Position numbers and translations under genes: made by a program
NCBI GenBank assembly: GCA_009774615.1
Contig: VSOC01000013.1
Span: forward strand, 1-63,460
DNA from: Lachnospiraceae bacterium
GTDB lineage: Bacteria > Bacillota > Clostridia > Lachnospirales > Lachnospiraceae
Direction of reading: 5' to 3'
Length of the DNA: 63,460 nucleotides
Part shown: piece by piece, positions 42,026-51,719 of the stretch
Layout: each line of letters opens with the position of its first letter
How positions within the stretch are numbered: position 1 is the stretch's first letter
Notes under the pieces: generated by a model
What the model was told of the DNA's origin: nothing
Database searches by the model: none
The model's input: the letters and a program-made list of their open reading frames with translations, nothing else

Positions 42026-42967
42026 ATGATACAAATTTTTAGAACCGAAGACGGTGTTGTCCATCAGAAAGATGAACGCCTTCCCGGCTCCTGGATTGCA
42101 CTGACAAATCCCACAGCGACGGAAATCCTGGAGATTTCTGATGCCTACCAAATTGATCCGGATCATCTGCGGGCGCCTCTGGACGAGGAAGAGCGCTCCC
42201 GTATCGAGGTCGAGGATAACTATACCTTGGTGCTGGTGGATATCCCGGCGATCGAAGAGCGAAACGGAAAAGACTGGTATGTGACGATCCCTCTGGGTAT
42301 TGTGATGACCTCGGATTTACTGATTACGGTCTGCCTGGAAGAAACGCCGGTGCTCTCCGTGTTTATGGACGGACGGGTCAGGGATTTCCACACTTTTATG
42401 AAAACCCGCTTTATTTTACAGATTTTGTATAAGAACGCATCACTCTACTTACAATATCTGCGAATTATTGATAAGAAGAGTGAGGTTATCGAGAGAAAGC
42501 TTCACCAGTCCCAGAAAAACCAGGAATTGATTGAACTTTTGGAACTGGAAAAGAGTCTGGTGTACTTTACTACCTCTCTTCGCTCGAATGAGGTGGTTTT
42601 AGAAAAACTTCTGCGCAATGAAAAAATCAAAAAATACCCGGAAGATACGGAATTGCTGGAAGATGTTATTAATGAAAATAAGCAGGCAATTGAGATGGCA
42701 AATATTTACAGCGGTATTTTAAGCGGCACGATGGATGCTTTTGCCTCGGTAATCTCCAACAATTTGAATATTGTTATGAAGTTTCTGGCAACAATAACGA
42801 TAGTGATGTCGATTCCAACCATGGTTGCAAGCTTCTATGGGATGAATGTCAATTCGGCAGGTATGCCCTTTGCCGACAGTCCCTATGGTTTTGTGATTGT
42901 ATTGGGCTTTGCCGTGGTGCTTTCACTGATTGTCGCCTGGATTTTTTCCAAGAAGGATTTTTTTTAA
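42026..42967 (+). CDS. corA: CorA-family divalent cation transporter
   Basis: Magnesium/cobalt channel, 313 residues: long N-terminal cytoplasmic domain with alpha-helical stalk, then two C-terminal membrane helices. The selectivity motif GMN appears as SFYGMNVN after the first helix (residue about 270). Short charged C-terminus after the second helix (FSKKDFF). The ATG at 42026 follows GGAGG; the frame is open from 41939 but that would include the promoter. No M-box riboswitch is visible in the short leader. Confidence 0.93.
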   Translation: MIQIFRTEDGVVHQKDERLPGSWIALTNPTATEILEISDAYQIDPDHLRAPLDEEERSRIEVEDNYTLVLVDIPAIEERNGKDWYVTIPLGIVMTSDLLITVCLEETPVLSVFMDGRVRDFHTFMKTRFILQILYKNASLYLQYLRIIDKKSEVIERKLHQSQKNQELIELLELEKSLVYFTTSLRSNEVVLEKLLRNEKIKKYPEDTELLEDVINENKQAIEMANIYSGILSGTMDAFASVISNNLNIVMKFLATITIVMSIPTMVASFYGMNVNSAGMPFADSPYGFVIVLGFAVVLSLIVAWIFSKKDFF

Positions 42968-42992
42968 TCTTGTGTAGCTGTGGGGAATGCAG

Positions 42993-43069
42993 GTTACTGT
43001 TTATGTATGATGCAGTGCGGTCAAGCAGACAGGAAGTCAGAAGGTTACAGCAAATCGTTGAACAGTAAC
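42993..43069. repeat. Two 26-bp mini-copies of the GTTACTG family
   Basis: A clear copy at 43044-43069 (GTTACAG...GAACAGTAAC) with flanks GTCAGAAG and ATCAAAAG matching at 6 of 8, and a decayed copy beginning GTTACTGTT at 42993. Both lie between corA and the rhomboid-like gene. Confidence 0.6.
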
Positions 43070-43094
43070 ATCAAAAGAAAGACGGGAAGGTTTT

Positions 43095-43940
43095 ATGAAA
43101 TTTTTTTATCAGTTGGAAAAGAAGTTTGGAAAGTATGCAGTCAGGGATCTGCCAAGGTATATTGCGGGGATGTATGCCATCGGTGCGGTGCTGTCCTTTA
43201 TTATGCCGTCATTTTATCGTGCTTTTCTCAGCCTGAACGGGGATGCCATCGTTCACGGGCAGATATGGAGGGTGTTCACCTTCCTTTTATATCCGCCGTT
43301 TGCTATTCGGGGGATGGGGGATATTATCGGGATTTTCCTTAATGCATTGATTATACCCACCTATTATTTTCTTGGGAGTACGCTTGAGCGGGTGTGGGGT
43401 TCGTTCCGCTTTAATATTTACTTCCTTTTAGGGGTGATTGGCCATGTGGCCGGGGCGGTTGCAGTGTATTTTCTTTTGGGCGTCGGGACGATATTGAGGC
43501 CGGTGTACCTGAACTTTTCCCTGTTTATCGCCTTTGCTCTGATGTTTCCGAATATGGAGTTTTTTATCTGGGGCTTACTCCCCATAAAGATAAAATACCT
43601 GGCAGTTGCCGAAACGGCCTTGTATATTTATTCGTTTGTTACAGGGGATATCGTTGTGCGGCTGGAAATCGGTCTTTCTCTGTTAAACGTGCTGGTCTTT
43701 TTCGTGCTTACCCGAAAGCCCCAGCGGTTTTCGCCCAAGGAAATCCGGCGCAGGCAGGAATTTAAGGCACAGACCAAGATAAAGCCTGCCGGAAGAACCC
43801 GCCATCGCTGCGCAGTCTGCGGGAGGACAGAGGAGGACGGGGCGCAGATGGAGTTTCGCTATTGCTCCAAATGTGCAGGCAGTTATGAATACTGTCAGGA
43901 TCATCTGTACACGCATCAGCATGTAACAGAGAAGAAGTGA
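43095..43940 (+). CDS. Rhomboid-like membrane pseudoprotease with C-terminal zinc finger
   Basis: 281 residues. Five to six membrane segments between about residues 20 and 210 in a rhomboid-like order, including an HGQIWRVFTFLLYPP loop that resembles the rhomboid L1 region. The catalytic GxSG is missing: the corresponding helix reads YLNFSLFIAFALMFP, with no later catalytic His evident, so proteolysis is unlikely. After a basic linker a zinc-binding domain follows: CAVCG, CSKC, then C..H..H near the end. It could be a membrane adaptor or chaperone-like derlin analogue; unproven. ATG follows GGGAAGG. Confidence 0.8.
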   Translation: MKFFYQLEKKFGKYAVRDLPRYIAGMYAIGAVLSFIMPSFYRAFLSLNGDAIVHGQIWRVFTFLLYPPFAIRGMGDIIGIFLNALIIPTYYFLGSTLERVWGSFRFNIYFLLGVIGHVAGAVAVYFLLGVGTILRPVYLNFSLFIAFALMFPNMEFFIWGLLPIKIKYLAVAETALYIYSFVTGDIVVRLEIGLSLLNVLVFFVLTRKPQRFSPKEIRRRQEFKAQTKIKPAGRTRHRCAVCGRTEEDGAQMEFRYCSKCAGSYEYCQDHLYTHQHVTEKK

Positions 43941-43947
43941 GAAGAAG

Positions 43948-43998
43948 GTTAAGGTTCATGGAGGTCTGTGCACTTGCTGCGAACGTGTGAACAGTAAC
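43948..43998 (-). mobile_element. Internally deleted copy of the 132-bp element (51 bp)
   Basis: Reverse orientation: GTTA...GAGGTCTGTGCACTTGCTGC joined directly to GAACGTGTGAACAGTAAC, lacking the central hairpin. Flanking octamers AGAAGAAG and AAAAGAAG match at 7 of 8, so it is an inserted element that lost its middle. Confidence 0.75.
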
Positions 43999-44112
43999 AA
44001 AAGAAGTGAGATGGGGATGAAGCAGGCAGATTTACTATCGTTATATCGGGTGGGATGAAACAGGTATAACCGAAAGTGTTGTACGAAGTGGGAAGATAAG
44101 GAGAGAAGAGTT

Positions 44113-45567
44113 ATGGAAGAATTGACAAGACAGAAAAAGACAAAAATTATCTGCACCTTAGGGCCGAACAGTGACAACCCGGATATTATGCGGGGATTGG
44201 CAGAAAACGGGATGGATGTGGCGCGTTTTAACTTCTCCCACGGCAGTTACAGTGAGCATAAGGCGCGGCTGGAACTGTTAAAGCAGGTGCGCAAGGAGGT
44301 GGATCGCCCGATTGCCGCATTGTTAGATACCAAGGGCCCGGAAATCCGTACCGGCTTACTAAAAGATGAGAAAAAGGTGATTCTCCAGGAAGGACAGGAA
44401 TATACCCTGACTACCCGGGAAATGGAAGGCGATGAGCATATCGGCTTTATTAACTATGCAGGTCTGGTCGAGGATGTAGTTCCGGGAAATAAGATTTTAA
44501 TAGACGATGGTTTAATTGAACTGGAAGTCAAAGAGGTGAAGGAAACCGATATTGTCTGTACCGTAATTAACGGCGGCGAACTGGGACAGAGGAAGGGCGT
44601 AAATGTTCCTAATGTTAAGATTAAGCTTCCGGCACTGACCGATAAGGATAAAGAAGATATTCGTTTTGGAATTAAAGAAGGATTTGATTTTATCGCGGCA
44701 TCCTTTGTGCGCAATGCCGAGGCCATCCGTGAAATCCGGGATATCCTGCGCGAAGAAGGGGCAAATATGCAGATTATTGCCAAGGTTGAAAACGCGGAAG
44801 GTATTGATAACCTAGATGAGATTATTGCTGCCGCAGACGGCATTATGGTTGCCCGGGGCGATATGGGTGTGGAGATTCCGCCGGAGAAGGTTCCCTACAT
44901 CCAGAAAACGATTATCGGACGCTGTAATGAAGCCTGCAAGGTGGTGATTACGGCAACCCAGATGCTTGATTCCATGATCCGCAACCCGCGCCCGACCAGA
45001 GCCGAGGTAACGGATGTGGCAAATGCGGTCTATGACGGAACCGATGTGGTTATGCTTTCCGGGGAAACGGCGATGGGAAAATACCCGATTGAAGCCTTAA
45101 AGATGATGGCGACCATTGTAAGCGATACCGAGTCCCACTTAGACTACAGTTCCTACCGCAACCGCCATGTATTTGCCAAGAACGGGCACCATATTTCCAA
45201 TGCAGTGTGCTATTCTTCGGTGGCGACGGCAGATGATCTCCATGCGCAGGTGATTGTCACGCCGACGATTTCCGGCTATACGGCAAAGATGCTTTCCAAG
45301 TGGCGTCCGGCTTCGCAGATTATCGGGATGTCGCCCAGCCTGTCCGCAGTGCGGCAGATGATGATTTACTGGGGCGTGAAGCCGCTCTGGTCAAAGCGTG
45401 CGGAGTCTACCGACGAACTGATTGAATATTCCTTAGAAGAACTGAAAGAGAAAGGGATTGTCAGGGAAGGCGATCTGGCGGTGATTACTGCGGGCGTTGT
45501 GTCCTATGCAAAGAGGAATGAGCCGGCGACGCAGACAAATATTATGCGGGTAGTTCCTATCGAGTAG
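44113..45567 (+). CDS. pyk: Pyruvate kinase
   Basis: Last ATP-forming step of glycolysis. 484 residues: TKIICTLGPNSDNP start, RFNFSHGSYSEH, LDTKGPEIRTG, the active-site AKVENAEGIDNLDEII and MVARGDMGVEIPPEKVP, and MLDSMIRNPRPTRAEVTDVANAV region (motifs only). The C-terminal allosteric domain is present but there is no extra PEP-utiliser domain as in some Bacillus enzymes. AAGGAGAGAAG precedes the ATG. Confidence 0.97.
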   Translation: MEELTRQKKTKIICTLGPNSDNPDIMRGLAENGMDVARFNFSHGSYSEHKARLELLKQVRKEVDRPIAALLDTKGPEIRTGLLKDEKKVILQEGQEYTLTTREMEGDEHIGFINYAGLVEDVVPGNKILIDDGLIELEVKEVKETDIVCTVINGGELGQRKGVNVPNVKIKLPALTDKDKEDIRFGIKEGFDFIAASFVRNAEAIREIRDILREEGANMQIIAKVENAEGIDNLDEIIAAADGIMVARGDMGVEIPPEKVPYIQKTIIGRCNEACKVVITATQMLDSMIRNPRPTRAEVTDVANAVYDGTDVVMLSGETAMGKYPIEALKMMATIVSDTESHLDYSSYRNRHVFAKNGHHISNAVCYSSVATADDLHAQVIVTPTISGYTAKMLSKWRPASQIIGMSPSLSAVRQMMIYWGVKPLWSKRAESTDELIEYSLEELKEKGIVREGDLAVITAGVVSYAKRNEPATQTNIMRVVPIE

Positions 45568-45647
45568 GGAAGAGGCTTAAGCCAAGGAAAAAAGTATCGA
45601 CTTGGGCAATGGAAAAGAAAAAACTAAGCCCAATCGATGGAAGAAAT

Positions 45648-45673
45648 GCTGCTGTGAACGTGTGAGCAGCAAC
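45648..45673. repeat. 26-bp mini-copy upstream of lysA
   Basis: GCTGCTGTGAACGTGTGAGC to AGCAAC; same unit as at 10358. No convincing target duplication. Confidence 0.55.
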
Positions 45674-45692
45674 AAGACGCAGAGGAGAGTAC

Positions 45693-46961
45693 ATGATGGA
45701 AAAAAGACCGTTTGTTTCCCTGGAACAGATTCAGGAGATGGCAGAAAAGTTTCCCACGCCGTTTCACCTGTATGACGAGAAGGGAATCCGGGAGAATGCA
45801 AGGAAGCTTCATCAGGCATTTGCCTGGAACCCGGGATTTAAAGAGTATTTTGCGGTGAAGGCGACGCCTAATCCGTTTATCTTAAAGATATTAAAGGAAG
45901 AGGGCTGCGGGACGGACTGTTCGTCGGCTACGGAACTGATGCTGTCCGAGGGCTGCGGGTTTTCGGGAAAGGAGATTATGTTTTCTTCCAATGATACGCC
46001 GCCGGAGGAGTTTGCTATGGCTCATAAGCTGGGGGCGGTGATTAATCTGGATGATATTACGCACATTGCCTGCCTGGAAGAAACTTTAGGTGCCATCCCC
46101 GAAACGGTGAGCTGCCGCTTTAATCCCGGCGGGGTCTATACGATCAGCAACGGCATTATGGATAATCCGGGTGATGCCAAGTACGGGATGACCGAAGCCC
46201 AGTTGATAGAGGCGTATAAGATCTTAAAAGAAAAAGGGGCAAAACACTTTGGCATTCATGCTTTTCTGGTCAGCAATACCGTGACGAATGACTATTATCC
46301 CATGCTTGCCAGAACCTTGTTTGAACTGGCGGTGCGGGTGAAGAAGGAAACCGGGATTTCGGCAGAGTTTATCAACCTTTCCGGCGGCGTGGGGATTGCT
46401 TACCGCCCGGAGCAGGAACCGAACGATATCCTGGCCATCGGCGAGGGCGTGCGCAGAGTTTATGAAGAAGTGCTGGTTCCCGAAGGCATGGGCGATGTTG
46501 CTATCTGTACGGAGTGCGGGCGCTTTATGCTCGGGCCCTACGGCTGTCTGGTCACAAAGGCAATTCATGAAAAGCACACCTATAAGGAGTATATCGGCGT
46601 GGATGCCTGTGCGGCAAACCTGATGCGCCCGGCGATGTACGGGGCCTACCATCATATCACAGTTGCCGGGAAGGAAGAGGCCGTCTGCGATCATAAGTAC
46701 GATATTGTAGGATCGCTTTGTGAAAATAATGACAAGTTTGCCGTGGATCGTATGCTTCCCGAGATTGCCATGGGCGATTATCTGGTTATCCACGATACGG
46801 GTGCGCACGGCTTTGCCATGGGATATAACTATAACGGACGTCTTCGCTCCGCGGAACTTCTTTTGAAAGAGGATGGAAGCGTGGAGTTAATCCGCCGGGC
46901 AGAAACACCGAAGGATTATTTTGCAACCTTTGATTTTTGTGATTTGCTGAAGAAGTATTGA
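45693..46961 (+). CDS. lysA: Diaminopimelate decarboxylase
   Basis: PLP enzyme converting meso-diaminopimelate to lysine. Fold III decarboxylase with PLP lysine K56 in FAVKATPNP, then a glycine-rich phosphate loop NLSGGVGIAYRPE and catalytic-cysteine region ECGRF/SLCENNDKFA; GAHGFAMGYNYNGRLRS (in parts) near the C-terminus fits the diaminopimelate branch. 422 residues. ATG 45693 or the next codon. A terminator follows. Confidence 0.9.
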   Translation: MMEKRPFVSLEQIQEMAEKFPTPFHLYDEKGIRENARKLHQAFAWNPGFKEYFAVKATPNPFILKILKEEGCGTDCSSATELMLSEGCGFSGKEIMFSSNDTPPEEFAMAHKLGAVINLDDITHIACLEETLGAIPETVSCRFNPGGVYTISNGIMDNPGDAKYGMTEAQLIEAYKILKEKGAKHFGIHAFLVSNTVTNDYYPMLARTLFELAVRVKKETGISAEFINLSGGVGIAYRPEQEPNDILAIGEGVRRVYEEVLVPEGMGDVAICTECGRFMLGPYGCLVTKAIHEKHTYKEYIGVDACAANLMRPAMYGAYHHITVAGKEEAVCDHKYDIVGSLCENNDKFAVDRMLPEIAMGDYLVIHDTGAHGFAMGYNYNGRLRSAELLLKEDGSVELIRRAETPKDYFATFDFCDLLKKY

Positions 46962-46977
46962 GAAAGAAATGTTGAGG

Positions 46978-47009
46978 AAAAGGAGGACGCTTTTTGGCGT
47001 CCTCCTTTT
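46978..47009. terminator. Bidirectional terminator, lysA / malQ
   Basis: Perfect 13-bp stem AAAAGGAGGACGC / GCGTCCTCCTTTT with loop TTTTTG, between convergent genes. Confidence 0.95.
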
Positions 47010-47038
47010 CGGCATATAGGATAATGGCAGTTATTGGC

Positions 47039-48532
47039 TTAAATTCGTCCATAACGTTTTGCTGCATTGAAGATTTCTTTCTGCAGTTCTTTGCTTAATT
47101 CTTTTTCGGTAATCCTCCACCGCCAGTTTATTCCCACGGTGGAAGGGCGGTTCATCCGGCTGGTGTTGTCATAGCCAAGATAGTCCTGGATCGGGATAAT
47201 GCAGAGGTTTGCCCGGCTGCGCATTACCAGGCTGATAAAGGGCCAGTGCAGATGTTTTTTCGGCGTATAGTGATCGCAGAGGTAATCTCTTGCATTTTCC
47301 ATTTCTTCTTTTGTAATGCTGTTAAACCATCCGACCAGGGTTTCATTATCGTGCGTTCCGGTGTAGGCGGCGCAGTTTTCGGGATAGTTGTGGGGCAGGT
47401 AATCGTTCGTGCAGCCCGTATCCCGGGAGTCGAAGGCAAATTCCAGAACTTTCATCCCCGGAAATCCTGTATCGGCAACCAACTGCTTTACGGAATCCGT
47501 GACATAGCCTAAATCTTCGGCAATAACCTTCCGTTCGCCAAGGACTTCCTTCATCCGGTGAAAGAGATGGATTCCCGGCCCTTTTTCCCAGGTTCCGTTG
47601 GCAGCGGTTTTGGCACCGTAAGGGATGGAGTAGTATTCGTCAAAGCCGCGGAAATGGTCAATCCGCAGGATATCATAAAGCTTAAAGCAGTAACGCAGGC
47701 GCTCGATCCACCAGGAAAATCCGGTCTGTGCGTGGTAATCCCAGCGGTAGAGCGGATTGCCCCAGAGCTGGCCTGTGGCGGAAAAGCCGTCAGGCGGACA
47801 TCCGGCTACGGCGGTCGGAACATTGTTTTCATCTAATTGAAACAGCTCCGGGTGTGCCCAGGCATCGGCGCTGTCCATGGCGACATAGATGGGAATATCC
47901 CCGATAATCTGGATTCCCCGGGCATTGGCATAGGCTTTTAGTTTTGTCCACTGCTGGTAGAACTTAAACTGAAGATACTGGTGAAATTCAATGGTAAAAT
48001 ACATTTCCCGCCGGTAATAGTCCATGGCATTGGCCCAGCGAAGGCGGATGTCTTCGGCCCACTCCGTCCAGGGCTTTCCGTCGAACCTCTCCTTTACCGC
48101 CATAAACAGGGCATAGTCCTTCAGCCACCAGCCGTTTTCTTCCATAAACCGAAGATAATCCTGATTTTCGCTGATACTGCTGCGCTCGTAGGCTTTGTAG
48201 AGAAGAGAGCAGCGGTTTTCATACATTTTTTCATAGTCAATGTCTTTGGGATCGTCGCCGAAATCTGCGTCTTCACATTCTTTTTTGGTCAGCACGCCTT
48301 CTTCGATAAGTTTCTCCAGACTGATAAAGTAGGGATTTCCCGCATAGGTGGAAAAGGACTGGTAGGGGGAATCTCCAAAACTGGTGGGAACTAAGGGAAG
48401 GATCTGCCAGTAGCGCTGTCCGCCTTCCTTCAGCCAGTCGATAAAATCATAAGCACTTTGCGAAAAGCAGCCGATGCCGTACTTAGACGGCAGGCTGGTA
48501 ATCGGCATAAGGATGCCAGCTCCTCGAATCAT
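47039..48532 (-). CDS. malQ: 4-alpha-glucanotransferase
   Basis: GH77 amylomaltase, transferring glucan segments between maltodextrins. 497 residues: start RGAGILMPITSLPSKYGIG, GDIPIYVAMDSADAW, nucleophile region LRIDHFRGF, acid/base IAEDLGYV and GTHDNETLVGW. It fits beside the PTS permease and LacI regulator as a maltose/glucose locus. Its ATG overlaps the stop of the upstream phosphodiesterase gene by 4 bp, and GGAGGAA lies within that gene. Confidence 0.96.
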   Translation of the reverse strand: MIRGAGILMPITSLPSKYGIGCFSQSAYDFIDWLKEGGQRYWQILPLVPTSFGDSPYQSFSTYAGNPYFISLEKLIEEGVLTKKECEDADFGDDPKDIDYEKMYENRCSLLYKAYERSSISENQDYLRFMEENGWWLKDYALFMAVKERFDGKPWTEWAEDIRLRWANAMDYYRREMYFTIEFHQYLQFKFYQQWTKLKAYANARGIQIIGDIPIYVAMDSADAWAHPELFQLDENNVPTAVAGCPPDGFSATGQLWGNPLYRWDYHAQTGFSWWIERLRYCFKLYDILRIDHFRGFDEYYSIPYGAKTAANGTWEKGPGIHLFHRMKEVLGERKVIAEDLGYVTDSVKQLVADTGFPGMKVLEFAFDSRDTGCTNDYLPHNYPENCAAYTGTHDNETLVGWFNSITKEEMENARDYLCDHYTPKKHLHWPFISLVMRSRANLCIIPIQDYLGYDNTSRMNRPSTVGINWRWRITEKELSKELQKEIFNAAKRYGRI

Positions 48533-49380
48533 GATATTTCCTCCGTTTCTATCATCACGCCGTAATGGTCGGACACGATGGGATAATGTTTTCCGTTGAA
48601 TACGACCCGGGACTGACGGACAGCCCTCTTTTTACTGCACCAGATATAATCAATACGCATCCCCTCGTCGATTTCTTTTCTGTTCTGGTTGCGCCATCCG
48701 TCGATAACGCCGCTGACCGTAATCCCGGAATCTTTTTCTTTTGCCAGTTCATAGGTATCCTGCCATCCGGAATCCTTCACATAGCTGTAGCCTTCGCCCA
48801 AAACATCGGACGGGCTGTTAAAATCACCGCAGATCCAGATGGTTTCCTGTTCGGATTTTGCAGTTTGCAGATGTTGGCTAAGACAGTCCCAGTGCCGGGC
48901 AAACGGTTCCTCCTCGTCCTTCCACCAGCCCATATGGACGGAGTAAAACCATTCGCCCCGTGTCTTTATGCCCAGGCTTTTCCTTGTTCTCCAGTTGGAA
49001 AAATCCTGATTCCGGCTGATAAAAAGCTGCTCGGTCTGTTCGATGGGAGAGCGGGAGAACAGGGAAAGCCCTTCCTCATAGATTCCATAGCCGATTTTTG
49101 CCGGAACCCAGGTCCAGAAATAGGGGCAGTTTTTCTCTTTAAGAAGTTCTGCCAGAGAAAGGGCGTGGTTTCTCCTGCGCACAGGCCCCGAAAAACCCCG
49201 GCACGGGATATACTGCGGATTGCCGTCCATCAAAACCGGATCTTCCTCGATTCTCTGGTTGACCTCCTGAAGGGCAAAAACATCGGGAAGTTCCTGTGCA
49301 ATCATTTCTGCAAAAATCTCACGTTTTTCGTCGGCATGTTTTTCTGCAAGGCTGTGGGTGTTTAAGGTTAAAAGTTTCAT
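48529..49380 (-). CDS. Endonuclease/exonuclease/phosphatase-family protein
   Basis: 283-residue EEP-fold enzyme with the metal and catalytic motifs: LTLNTHSL at the start, ALQEVNQR (Glu), CGDFNSPSD (Asp, Asn), and MRIDYIWCSKK plus VSDHYGVM (Asp-His pair). No signal peptide, so it acts in the cytoplasm on an unknown phosphodiester. In Lachnospiraceae it is commonly placed with malQ and a PTS gene. GAAAGGAAG precedes the ATG; co-transcribed with malQ. Confidence 0.9.
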   Translation of the reverse strand: MKLLTLNTHSLAEKHADEKREIFAEMIAQELPDVFALQEVNQRIEEDPVLMDGNPQYIPCRGFSGPVRRRNHALSLAELLKEKNCPYFWTWVPAKIGYGIYEEGLSLFSRSPIEQTEQLFISRNQDFSNWRTRKSLGIKTRGEWFYSVHMGWWKDEEEPFARHWDCLSQHLQTAKSEQETIWICGDFNSPSDVLGEGYSYVKDSGWQDTYELAKEKDSGITVSGVIDGWRNQNRKEIDEGMRIDYIWCSKKRAVRQSRVVFNGKHYPIVSDHYGVMIETEEIS

Positions 49381-49452
49381 CGCCGGAACTTCCTTTCTTT
49401 TCGTTCTTTCTGGATGTTTGTGTGGTGTTTTTACCGTATTGCTAAAAGCTTA

Positions 49453-51699
49453 TCAAAGGATATCATTAATATCCGATTTTAACACGTCGGCCTTCGGCCC
49501 GTAAATCGCCTGAATGCCGTTATCCTTCTTTAACAGGCCCAAGGCTCCTTCCGCTTTCCAGTCGGCAAGTTCGGCAACCTTTGCCGGATCTTTAACCGTG
49601 ACGCGAAGTCTGGTCATGCAGGCGTCAACCAGGGTAATATTTTCCCGTCCGCCTAACAGGGCGATAATGCGCTCGGCCTGGCTGTTTCCGCCGGAGCTTC
49701 CTTTTGCCGCAGAGGGCGCTGCGCCTGCCTCGTCCTCGCCTTCATCCGTATAATTGCCCAGACGTCCGGGGGTTGCAAATTTCATCTTGCCAATCATGAC
49801 ATAGGCAACACCGTAGCCAACGGCAAAGAATACCAGAACACAGAGGATGAAATTAATTAAATCACCGCCGAGCCCTGCCTTTAAGGACATGGGAACACGG
49901 GTGATAAACTCCAGATTTCCAAAGGAATGAAGCCGCAGGGGAAGGATTCCCGCCATGGCAAATGCACAGCCCTGCAGTACCGCATAGACGATGTATAACG
50001 GAAGGGCGCAGAACATAAACATAAATTCCAGCGGCTCGGTTACACCGGTGAGGAATACGGCAAGTACGGTGGAAAAGAACATGGAGCGGTAGCGCTGTTT
50101 TTTATCGGGCTCTACCCGGCGGTACATGGCAAGGGCAATACCTAAAAGCAGGCCGGTAGCGCCGATCATCTGTCCTACCTTAAAGCGGGCAGGGATAACG
50201 GTAGCCATTAATTCCGAATAGGCGGCGGTGTTTCCGGCATCCTGGAAGTTAATTAAATCCGTTACCCAGGCAAGCCACAGCGGGTCCTGACCAAAAACCT
50301 GCGATCCGGCATTGATTCCGGTCTGGATGGTGTAGGTTCCGCCAAAAGAGGTATAGTTCATCGGAATTGTCAGCATATGGTGAAGTCCAAAGGGAAGCAA
50401 AAGCCGCTCTAAGGTTCCGTAGATAAAGGGAGCCAGTACCGGTGAAGTGGAAGAAGAGTTGGCAATCCACACACCGAAGTTATTAATTCCTGTCTGGACA
50501 ACCGGCCATACGACAGCAAGCCCTAAGGAGATAATCACCGACCACACGATAACAACCATAGGAACGAAGCGTTTGCCGTTAAAGAAGGCCAGGGCATCGG
50601 GAAGCTTGCGGTAATTATAGTACTTATTATAAATGATTCCGCCGGTAAATCCAGAGATAATTCCCACAAATACACCCATATTCAGCGCAGGGGCACCAAG
50701 AACGGAGGTAAAATAGCCGTTGACCAGGATTTCACGCCCGAAAAGAGTGTGGGTAACGGCGTCCGGGTCATTGATCATCGCTGCCGTTACGCCGAAGATG
50801 GCACCGGTAATACAGTTAATCAGGACAAAGGCGATTACCGCAGCGAACGCGCCGCCGGAGCGCTCCTTGGCCCAGGAACCGCCGATGGCTACGGCAAATA
50901 AGATATGAAGGTTATTAATCACTGCCCAGCCGATATTTTCCATGGTGCTCCCCACCATGAAAATCATGTGCATATCCGCGCCTGCCATCTGTACCAGTTT
51001 TCCAAGGCTGATCATCAGGCCGGCAGCCGGCATTACGGCGATAACTGCCATTAAAACCTTGCCCAGTTTCTGGAGGAAGTCAAAATTAATTTTAATTTTT
51101 TTGCCGTCCTTCTTTTCTTCGGAATCGTTCTTTCCCGCAGAAGACGGACTGCCGGAAGCCGCAGAGGATTCTTTTGGCGCAGATGCAGTCTTTGTGCTTT
51201 CTGTGGTTTCCTGAACCGGATTTTCTTTGGCAGAAGCAGAGAGGACAAGCACTTCCGTTTCTCCGGCTTTGGCGCTGCCTTCGCCGTAGCTTAAGCAAAG
51301 TCCCTCAGCCCCGCCGCAGATTAAAATAGGGGTGATGGGGTTTAGTTCTTTTTCTTTAAGAAAGTTTAAGTCAACCTCTGCCACGGGGGTTCCGGCTTTA
51401 ACCTGATCCCCGACCTTGACCAGGGGCTTAAAGCAGGCACCTTTTAAGGCTACGGTTTCCAGTCCGATATGGATCAGCAGTTCAACCCCTTCTTTTGTGC
51501 GGAAACCATAGGCATGGAGTGTTTCAGCGACGGAAACAACTTCGCCGTCCACCGGGCTGACGATGGTTTCATCACTGGGAATGACCGCAATACCGTCGCC
51601 GATAATCTTCTGCGAAAACACCGGATCAGGAACCTGATCCAGGGGAACAAGCTGACCGGTAGCCGGAGAAAGAATGCGGATTTTTTCTGCGTTACTCAT
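49453..51699 (-). CDS. PTS sugar permease, domain order EIIA-EIIC-EIIB
   Basis: 748 residues. EIIA-Glc domain with phospho-His77 in LIHIGLETV, then a Ser/Glu/Lys-rich linker (about 165-205), an EIIC membrane domain of eight to ten segments, and a C-terminal EIIB with the phospho-Cys in LVDACMTRLRVTV near 690. Glucose-family permeases usually end in EIIA; here it is first. The sugar is probably glucose or maltose from the malQ context. The ORF opens at 51720, but AGGAGG lies inside that stretch and fits the ATG at 51699. The genuine HPr at 18018 would phosphorylate it via enzyme I. Its promoter faces the LacI gene. Confidence 0.92.
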   Translation of the reverse strand: MSNAEKIRILSPATGQLVPLDQVPDPVFSQKIIGDGIAVIPSDETIVSPVDGEVVSVAETLHAYGFRTKEGVELLIHIGLETVALKGACFKPLVKVGDQVKAGTPVAEVDLNFLKEKELNPITPILICGGAEGLCLSYGEGSAKAGETEVLVLSASAKENPVQETTESTKTASAPKESSAASGSPSSAGKNDSEEKKDGKKIKINFDFLQKLGKVLMAVIAVMPAAGLMISLGKLVQMAGADMHMIFMVGSTMENIGWAVINNLHILFAVAIGGSWAKERSGGAFAAVIAFVLINCITGAIFGVTAAMINDPDAVTHTLFGREILVNGYFTSVLGAPALNMGVFVGIISGFTGGIIYNKYYNYRKLPDALAFFNGKRFVPMVVIVWSVIISLGLAVVWPVVQTGINNFGVWIANSSSTSPVLAPFIYGTLERLLLPFGLHHMLTIPMNYTSFGGTYTIQTGINAGSQVFGQDPLWLAWVTDLINFQDAGNTAAYSELMATVIPARFKVGQMIGATGLLLGIALAMYRRVEPDKKQRYRSMFFSTVLAVFLTGVTEPLEFMFMFCALPLYIVYAVLQGCAFAMAGILPLRLHSFGNLEFITRVPMSLKAGLGGDLINFILCVLVFFAVGYGVAYVMIGKMKFATPGRLGNYTDEGEDEAGAAPSAAKGSSGGNSQAERIIALLGGRENITLVDACMTRLRVTVKDPAKVAELADWKAEGALGLLKKDNGIQAIYGPKADVLKSDINDIL

Positions 51700-51719
51700 A
51701 ATACCAAACCTCCTATACA

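Noticed and set aside
48565..49365. Long 266-codon plus-strand frame opposite the EEP gene
   Set aside because: Antisense to a gene with all catalytic motifs; no ribosome site and no family similarity.
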